Below, piece after piece: positions 56,186 to 64,000 of a DNA stretch of 64,000 nucleotides. The position numbers and the translations under genes were made by a program. Position 1 is the first letter of the stretch, and every line of letters begins with the position of its first letter. The stretch is taken from positions 39,639,656 through 39,703,655 of the forward strand of contig CM038709.1 of assembly GCA_021613375.1 (NCBI GenBank), given 5' to 3'. The stretch is from Megaleporinus macrocephalus. Its lineage: Eukaryota; Chordata; Actinopteri; Characiformes; Anostomidae. Below the pieces are notes generated by a model, which saw only the letters and a list, made by a program, of their open reading frames with translations, ran no database searches and had not been told where the DNA came from.

Positions 56186-56671
56186 TAGAAAAATGAAAAT
56201 TAACATGTTTGTGGACAATATCTTTATTATCTGAAACTGAAGACTCATAACAGGACATAAGTCACCTGATTTGATTCAGTGTAAGAGTGTTGGGCGAATC
56301 ATACAATCAAAACAGTACATTAAGAACATCCTAGAGTGCACACTTGCACTTACAGCCAGGTGCAATGTGGCTCCGCTGTCCACCTTGGACTATGAGACAG
56401 ATGAAAGAGTGAATAAAGCCAATTGTCAAGTGCCAATTTGACCGTAGGTTAATACATTTTTGGCTATAAAACAGATATTTTGGCACCAATAAAAATATTA
56501 CCACACCCTAGTACTGGCTTAGCACCCATCCTTGAACTTCTAGTGAAGTCTGTGGAAGCTCTAAATGAAACTTGTTTCCAATGCCCACATCAATCCACAG
56601 CAATAGGAGCGCTAATGAATAATTTGCATTCAATCTATAATTTGGGTAACAAGGTTTAACGTTCAAAATGA
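56186..56671. other. Unassigned intergenic sequence
   Basis: Nothing recognisable beyond unique AT-rich DNA. Confidence 0.3.
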
Positions 56672-57830
56672 CCTGGGGTGCGTTCGCCAAAACGTTCGTA
56701 ACGCTAAGTACTTCGTAACTTCTTACTTAAGAACATTCGTGAAATTACGAATGTTTTCTGAAAGCTTTCGTATCTAACATAGTTCGTAAATGTAAGAGTA
56801 ATCTGACCCACTCGTAACTCAATAAATTTTTCTTAACTCAAAGTTCACGTGCTGTTCTGTCTCAAAAACTAAAGAGGCTGCTAATCATCCTTTTACAAAC
56901 GCATTGTTCTTAAAATGGACACATTTACAAACATGAATTCATATAGATTTAAAATCACTTTTAAAAGCATAATTGCATCATAGAAATGACATCCAACGTC
57001 AACAAATATCATATCCAACAGCTTAAATTATGTAAACAGTACACTTCTAGAATAAACAGGTGTTTGCTTGTATCATGGTGTAGTGGGAATCAAACTCTGA
57101 AGGTCCTGAGTTATATACTGTACATAAATATACATTTAACTTTTTTTATTTCGAGGTTGGAATCATCGTGATCACGTGAAACAGACAGTTTAAGCTGCTT
57201 AAGGTACAATACATTATTTGTTAATATACACATATAAATTTACAGATTTTTAATACATTTTCTTCCAGTGTTACAGTCAAAGTAGTAAATTAATACATGT
57301 TATTTTCTAAAAAAATATTACACACTGGCTTACTAAGCTTGTTATCCCTTAACCAATCAAACTAAGTGTTCAATTACGTAAACATATAAATTACCAAGAG
57401 GAAGCCTGACAACGGTGAATATGTGATGAACAGTATAGGCACTTATGTTCCTAGAAATCTCCACCCATTTCTGCTATTTCTCTTTATCTGTATCTTCAAA
57501 CATTTGGCTTTTAGTTCTAGTTCCGTGCTAGAAAAGTTAATCATGTGCCTATTTATTGGCTTGGTGTGCTATAGACAACAATTGCAAGCGAAATGTTTTA
57601 ATTTATTTTTTACATGAAAGTAATGTAAATAACTATTTGTTGTTCTTTTTATTACATAACGATACATTTGTGGCATAATAATGAGGAACCTTATGTAAAT
57701 TGGTGGTTCAGTTCTCAACTGGCAGTTTGGAGAGTAAGAAGGCTTTTGGGAAACACTTGCAAAATTGGGGTTAAAGTTAATTTGTTCGTAAATCACAAAG
57801 ATCAATTGTTATCTGGAAACACACCCCTGG
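56672..57830. mobile_element. Harbinger-like element, ~1.16 kb, decayed
   Basis: The left end 'cctggggtgcgttcgccaaa' and the complement of the right end 'ccaggggtgtgtttccagat' form imperfect inverted repeats. They resemble the 'GGGTGCGTTTCCCAAAAGC' ends of fish PIF/Harbinger elements. The outer bases tgacc/ggtca extend the symmetry, so a 3-bp target duplication cannot be assigned. Internal frames are short and show no DDE or MADF-type protein, so it is non-autonomous or ruined. Confidence 0.5.
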
Positions 57831-59685
57831 TCAGTTAATAACACAACATCATTCCTCATATGATGTTCAGGAAACATGATCCAAGTTCATTGTGATATTT
57901 TATTGGGGTGAATATGTTTGGGTAACAGGATGGACCGAATGTTGTGGGGCATCATTAAAAGGTACTTATTTTATAATATTAATTTTATGGATTTTCATGA
58001 GGATGCTTTCAGCAGGTGTGAGATGTAGAATATTTTGGAATTATTTTAATGCTTACTATATGGTAAGGTTTAGTAATAGTGGGCAGAAACAGGTGCAGTT
58101 ATAATAATCTTTTAAAAGTTATTTAATTGAAAAATGTATGTAGTTTTTAACAGTAACATTTAATGCACAGTTATTGTTAACCTAAATTGTGGCCTTTGCA
58201 AAAGTTTGGCAAATTGTACATTTTATGTTTTTTCCCCCCAAACTCAGCAAATAAAAAATAATTTTACTATCAAATTGGGGAAGAAATGCCAGTTTTTATT
58301 TTTGAAACTTGTGGTCAAACATTTGCATGTGACTGTGTGCTTTAAGTACATTTTACCTTTACATACATAAATGTAATAGTAGTGGGACACAAAAGACTCT
58401 CCAATCATAGAATCACGCTTCTATAAAAACAGAGCAAAGTATGTGGCATTGCTGATTTTTGTCTGCACACTTCAATACACTATTGTACTAACAAATCACT
58501 TACATGTCACAATGTACAACTTCTATTTTCAAAGTGAGGCTTATGGTGAGTCTTGTGTTTAACACTTCTTGTATGTCGCGCCACCATAGACCCTTGAATG
58601 AGACAAACCAATACCATTATTTCCTTTTTAAGGGGCCCGAGCACTCGGTGCTGGAAGGCTTTGTATTCTTTCATTCTTGAAAATCTCACCAGTTCGTCTC
58701 CATCCCTTCCCAAATGCTAGAAAAGGCTTTCGAGGCTTGGCAAAATCTCGGCTTAGGTTCATCTTTTGAGGCTGCCGTTGGTCCTTATAGGCCGGCGCTG
58801 CCGCACGCTAATGCCACGGCATCCCCCCGTTTCACTGGCGTTCTGCTGATAAGGCAAGCACAAGACCACTATGGACCTGCCATTGTTCTCGGCCTGTGGA
58901 GTTGTGTAGGCTGAGAGGCCAAGATGGTCTAATCCCGCTCTTACTTGCTATTCCCTAGTTAACGGGGTTTTAGCCGGCATCTGAGTTCACTTCGACATGA
59001 CGCCGTTTATTGTCCGCAGGCTGCATGAAATGGCGTGAATGTGGCAGGTGGTAACACTTCATTTGATCCTTGCTACATGCCATTCGCATACCCATGTCAT
59101 GAACATGTCTTAGCAGATGTAATATGATGTCATGATTTTGTTTGGTCACATTATCATTACCAGTAAATGTCATGACAGCTTATGTTTCACGCTTCATATG
59201 AATCCTGTATATGGTTATATTATACTAGTTATACTTATACGGAAGGCTTTGTAATGTCAGGTTTTATAACACATTATAACCTTTTAAAATTAATAAAGAT
59301 ATTATTATTAATAAACATTTTGTTATACACTATATATAAATTGCGATATATCTATAAAAAAATCACAAAAATTATTTATTATTATTGTTATAAGTCTCAT
59401 ATTAAAATTTTTGGTCAATTTGATTGTCTCACCTCATGTAATGCTGGCATTTATATATGTATTTTATACGTATATTATCTTGTAATGACCTGGTATAATG
59501 CTCTATAAAGTGTTATATGCAGAGAACAGGCAATTACAAATTTAGTCTAATGTCATAAGCTTATGCTTTATGGATGTAACTATACATACAAGCAATTACA
59601 CAAGCAGGCATTATAAGAAAATTTATTATATATGCCATATAACTCATTATAAATAGAGGAAAAGTTTTTTTGGCCTTACTTTGGA
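57831..59685. other. Unique sequence; candidate conserved element 58700-59060
   Basis: 58700-59060 has raised CpG and no repeats (ttcgaggcttggcaaaatct; cgacatgacgccgtttattg). The surrounding DNA is AT-rich. Open frames show no domain. 59060-59685 contains many 'tataa/attata' words only. Confidence 0.3.
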
Positions 59686-59800
59686 TGAAATTCAGTGGAA
59701 CCAGAATTATTCCCAATTAAGTGTTGACCATTTGTTTTGATGCATTCATCATAAAATTTACATGCAACGTAAAGGACAATGGCCTTTTTCATATTATGTC
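59686..59800 (+). repeat. Dispersed repeat family A, copy 5
   Basis: 'cagtggaaccagaattattc', 'tgcattcatcataaaattta', 'aaaggacaatggcctttttc'. Diverged but colinear with the 33.0 and 38.8 kb copies. Confidence 0.55.
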
Positions 59801-61774
59801 AAGACCTCTGAGGTTGTGTTCCAACAGCAATGCTATGCAAAAGGAATAGAAGCTCATTTTGCAGTTTACCGTCCACGCAGCCCACCACCTGCACCACCAG
59901 GCTCGTGCACCCTGTGTCTGAAACGTGCTTCGGCGAGGGCGAACGTGAACTCCCTCGGCTTTGTTGCCGTATCAATGAGAGCACAGCTGGGTTTCATGAG
60001 GGTAAGATAAACTCAGGAGCCTCGGAATCACGCACACCCGGGCCTGCTGACGTGACCCTATTTTCGAATCCGAAGCGAGGTAGGGAAAGAAAAAAAAAAA
60101 AAAAAAAAACTAGGTTTAGCGAGAACAATGCGATTGTTTTGCGCGAAAGCTAAACAGTAGTTGGAAACCCTGAAAAGGAGGAACCGCTGCCAAACCAAAC
60201 TGACTCGGACCCCTGGGCCGCTACAATGGCCCCAATCTAAAGCAGAGAAGGATACAAGGCTCCTCCATGTAAACAGGCAACAGACATCCTGGACTGTTAA
60301 CAAAAGGTACGGATGACTTGCAAATAAAGCGGCCAATGAGAACACGCACAGATTGAAATCTCCTCAAAGTTACAGCACCATTGAACCTAAAGGAGGATGG
60401 AAGACACAAGGGCTGCTGTTGTACTTCACTTACAACCTCGGCAATACGTCTACTGGAAACTTAACTCTCCCGTCTGGCCTAAACTACACTTAGAAAGCGT
60501 GTTTAAGAAGAATTAGGTGGTAGGTATAAGGATATATTTGGATATTAGGGTATATAAGAGGACAATAGGCTTATGTTTTTTTCAGTAGATGCATGCAACC
60601 AGTAATAAACAGCCTCTGTTTTGTTTATATATCTGATATCTGTATCCAATCAGGAATATTTCTCGAGACCCTGCTGACCTCACTTGACTTGGCCAGAAAA
60701 AAAAAAAAGAAAAACACTCATATTCAGCTGAACATTGAAGTAAATACTTGGACCATTAAGGCTCAGGCAATGTACTAAAATACCATAAACAGTTTATGCT
60801 AGCTTCTCTCAATATGAGGAAATGTCAGAATGGTATTCCGCCCAGTCTTGTGGACCTGAATGAAAAAAAAAAAAAAGCAGGAGATGGGGGGGTGTTGGGG
60901 GGAATTTCGGGGGGGGATTGGTGGTGGACGGGGCTGTTGCGCTCATTCATTGAGTGAGGAAGAGGTGTGTATACGGCCGGGCTTGATTCTCATCGAAGGG
61001 TCGCCACAGTGTTACACTCTTAGCAGGTGGGTCTTGGGTTCTGCGCTGTGTTTAGTCTGTGCGGAACCGAAGCGTTTGTGTATTCACTTGCTCTACAATG
61101 AGGCCGGAAAAGAATCACCCTCAATGCGCTGCCCGCTTTAGCCCATTAGCGTACTTTGGCGCTCGCCGGATTGTGCGAGGAACAGTAGGGCATTGACAAA
61201 AGCAATTAAATCTAGGTGGAACCAAAGGAGGTCGGGAAAAAAAAAAAGAAGAACGAACGTCTAATCTCGAGCGGAGTAAAATTATCATCACGTAATATGC
61301 AGACAGGGCGGCCGAAGAGAATCTTAAATATAGCACGATTCCGTTTCGCATTCTGACGCATTCATGCGCAGTAATTGTGCCCCTTCTTATCAAAACAGAG
61401 AGCTTTTACATCTTAATGGTCGCCACCGAAGGCCAATTGCCCATTAACAGATGGAAATGATGGGCTGATTGCTTGGACTGTGCCGATCCAACTTCTTCCC
61501 TCTCGATACACGCTCACTCTCCAGTACGAGACGGAACATCACGGAATGCAGCTCCTTGGTGGACATTTGATTGTTCTAGAAGATTTATTAAACTGCACTG
61601 TTGAAATTTTAGAGCTACGGTCAGGCCACATCAGTGTCTAGGGGTGCTAGACACTGCAAACTAGGGGGTTTAAAAAATACAAATATGAACCTACAAGTTT
61701 TAACATTGTCACATTCAAACTTTTCTTTCCATCCTTTAATTTTCTTTTCTTCTCGAGTTGATATTTGGGGTAGT
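59801..61774. other. Unique sequence; candidate conserved elements 59850-60060 and 61000-61500; G-quadruplex motif
   Basis: 61000-61500 contains many CpGs and homeodomain-like words (cccattagcg, caattaaatc, cgcagtaattgtg, cccattaacag) and no repeats; it is one of the best enhancer candidates. G runs at 60886-60892, 60897-60902, 60909-60916 and 60930-60933 could form a quadruplex. Poly(A) tracts lie at 60091-60109, 60699-60710 and 60862-60876. No coding similarity is found. Confidence 0.3.
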
Positions 61775-61958
61775 TTGCTCGCTCTAACTTGCCACGTAGC
61801 TGTAAGTGAGTGTGTGTTGGCCATGCGATGGACTGGTGAACTGTCCATGGTGTACCACGCCTTCACCTGATGACGCTGGGATTGGCTCCAGCCCCTCACC
61901 GTGACCCCGACAAGTAGGAAATGTGGAAAGATGTGTGGATGGATGGATGGATGGATGG
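61775..61958 (+). mobile_element. tRNA-derived SINE, 3' half
   Basis: Starts near 'ctcgctctaacttgccacgt' and continues 'ggccatgcgatggactggtg', 'gggattggctccagcccctc' to (ggat)5 at 61958. The promoter head is absent, as in a 5'-truncated insertion. Confidence 0.75.
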
Positions 61959-62654
61959 ATTTGATATTTTTCCTCAAGTGCCAAGTGCAATATCGCCAAC
62001 TGCTCTCGGCACTCAAGAGAAATTATTGTGTACCAGCTCTCACTGGGGTGGTTTTCTTGTCAGCGTGTCTGTCAGCTAATGCTAGTGGCTGATGGCACTT
62101 GGGTTCGTGACTGACTGCCCACTATTAACAGCCTCTCAACCACAACAAATATGGTGGACAAAGAGGAGCACAGACAGTGAGTTACGTTAAAAGTTTATAA
62201 AAAGTTTTTAAACGTTTATCTAACTCATAAGAAAGACTTAATAGGCTCAGTACATTAGGCTGATTTTGGATTGATATTGATATTGATACAACTTTTGCTT
62301 CTGCTATAGCTCACAAACTACAAACTACAATCCTTACATTTCATCATAGATCCCGATCTTTTAAAATAACCAAAATCTCAGAGACAGGTGCTGAAGACGG
62401 CAAGGGACCGTCTGTAAAGTGTGGGACTGTTCACAAAAACGTGCAGAGAAATGAGGAGCCTGTATGTGTTATTCTTAAAGCCTTCAAACACACTGAAATA
62501 CGCAGACTATGTCAAAATCTGCTACTTTTACAAAGCTGTGGTAAACAATGCAGACAGAATCTACTCCTACACTTTAAAGCGCTATTTGGATGGAGTTAGT
62601 TTTAAATCGGTTAGTTTTAAAAAAGTTTTTAATTATTACCCGTGTTCCTCTGTC
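61959..62654. other. Unassigned intergenic sequence
   Basis: No repeat or gene identified. Composition is even, with a short doubled 'tggagttagttttaaatcgg/ttagttttaaaaaag' near 62590-62625. Confidence 0.3.
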
Positions 62655-62850
62655 TATTTTTCTACATCAGTTGAATGCGGCAGCTGCCATTTACACTGTG
62701 TTAAATCATGATGAATGGACCAATAGAATAGCTTGGAAAAATTCTGGTTCCATAGACTTCCATTGAAAGAGAAGTTTTTGGTCTCTTCTCTTTGGTCTCT
62801 CCATTTTGAAGAGACCTGTTTTTCATTGGACAGCGACAATATGTATGTGT
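62655..62850 (-). repeat. Dispersed repeat family A, copy 6
   Basis: The complement contains 'ggaagtctatggaaccagaa', 'tttttccaagctattctatt', 'ggtccattcatcatgattta', 'acagtgtaaatggcagctgc'. It is nearly full length relative to the 33.0 and 38.8 kb copies. Confidence 0.65.
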
Positions 62851-64000
62851 TTGTGCTGGTGATTTAATCAATCTTTGGTGGATATTTTATTGCTTTGAAG
62901 AAGAAGTACAATCACAAGAAGTACAATCACAAGTTTTGGCAAAACATAGTACATAGTAACATGTTATAGGAGTCCAGTACAGTAGTACAGTAGTAGTGTA
63001 GTCCAGCACACTGAAGTAGATTTTTTATATATATATAGGACCACCAGAAAGCAGGTATTACAGGTATTATGTAGTAAGACTATATATTCCAGGTAATTAT
63101 AAGTTTACTTGTTTCGAGTACCTACCTCAAAACTGCATCTACCTTATAGCTGACCAGTTTATTAAGGTTAAGGTTTATTAACGTTAAGGTTAGAAGTTTC
63201 TATGTGTTTTCAGGCATCATATTTTAGGGCCTCCACTCTTTACTGTCAAGGTTCAAGGTAGAAAACCGATCACGGATCAGCACATTGACGAAAGCCAGAG
63301 TGCCAGAGTCACCTCATATCTTCCACCGTCTCTTCATGGGAAACGAGGTCCGAGGCGTTTTCGTATGACCTCAGAGCAATGAAGTTGCATGATGTCATCT
63401 AACAGGGTTAGGGACTACAATACGCTTCACTGTTTGGTTTGGGACTCTCCCATATGATCCATTCCTATTACGCTCGCTACTAATAGGCAGAGAGACTGAT
63501 GCTAAACATTAACTGGGTAATAAGCACAGTGATGAGATCAGCCCTGACATATGCTCAATACGGTAATAACCTGTGTATGGGTCAAATAAGAAATGTCTAT
63601 TAATCCACACTCCCAGTGATTCCCATGCATAGAGATGAATAGGTCAAATTCCTTAAAGCGATGGGTCAGGCAAAAAATTAAACACACAGTTTTTATTTCT
63701 TAAGCTAAATGCAGTCATCAGTCAAGACAGGTTCAGGTTTGTTTCTTTAATTTTTGTATTAGAGCTATGACGCTAACAAAGCTTGTGCTAGTTGCTGATT
63801 ACATGATTATGAGAGTTTAGCTTTACCATGTATTTAGTTTTAAAGTCACTTGTGGGAAAATACTCATTCTTCTGTGGTTTATTATTCATAACATTATCAG
63901 AGATTAGTTGGAATCAACTTGACTTGAAGTTAAAGAAAGAAGCAGCTAGGCATTCACAAATACACATATCTAAAAATAGATAGAGCATATTCGTTTTAAA
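62851..64000. other. Unassigned intergenic sequence to the window edge
   Basis: Short 'gtagtacagtagta' and 'aggttaaggtt' repeats near 62980 and 63165. 63655-63860 has words seen in other fish repeats (cgatgggtcaggcaaaaaat). No coding signal. Confidence 0.3.

Overview
The window looks like intergenic DNA from a bony fish (teleost), probably an ostariophysan. That placement rests on the repeat types: several Tc1/mariner families, hAT and Harbinger-like elements, Rex1 and L2/CR1 LINEs, and a tRNA-derived SINE with an (ATGG)n tail. It is a judgement from memory of these families, not from a search. I found no intact protein-coding gene, no rRNA gene and no functional tRNA gene. The protein-like segments I recognise are all transposon remnants: a THAP zinc finger, several Tc1 transposases, a BED-type hAT zinc finger, and two LINE reverse-transcriptase tails.

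Layout. 1-4.9 kb: GC-richer unique DNA, a small direct-repeat structure, a hAT MITE with a target-site duplication, and a THAP-bearing DNA transposon. 4.9-5.8 kb: a 45-copy, 20-bp minisatellite. 5.8-14 kb: Tc1 pieces, Rex1 and L2 LINEs, and a transposon with 20-bp perfect inverted repeats. 13-16 kb: candidate conserved non-coding DNA. 16-24 kb: a second copy of the hAT MITE, a degenerate 'caagtc' array, SINEs, and a Tc1 element carrying a hAT insertion. 24.7-25.1 kb: a 17-bp array with one TATAAA per unit. 26.5-28.4 kb: a 210-bp triplicate and a 39-bp minisatellite. 31.7-36.7 kb: SINEs and a Tc1 element split by a degenerate TTAGGG-like array. 37-48 kb: candidate non-coding elements, dispersed repeats and Tc1 remnants. 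48.3-53.1 kb: a huge 20-bp array inside a SINE. 53-64 kb: hAT and Harbinger-like remnants, more dispersed repeats, and further candidate conserved segments.

The most interesting object is a SINE-derived minisatellite system. The giant array (about 239 units), a 4-unit array at 43.86 kb and the inverted array at 4.93 kb share one 20-bp unit. That unit is the promoter head of the tRNA-derived SINE, including a consensus pol III A box. In the least diverged units the sequence GCAC recurs exactly 20 bp apart across the A box, which gives a simple slippage origin. The array strand is almost free of C and shows nested higher-order duplication.

Between the repeats lie stretches of unique DNA with CpG, octamer, SOX and homeodomain-like sites. 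They resemble the conserved non-coding elements of gene deserts around developmental regulators. Conservation cannot be tested from one sequence, so those calls are low confidence.
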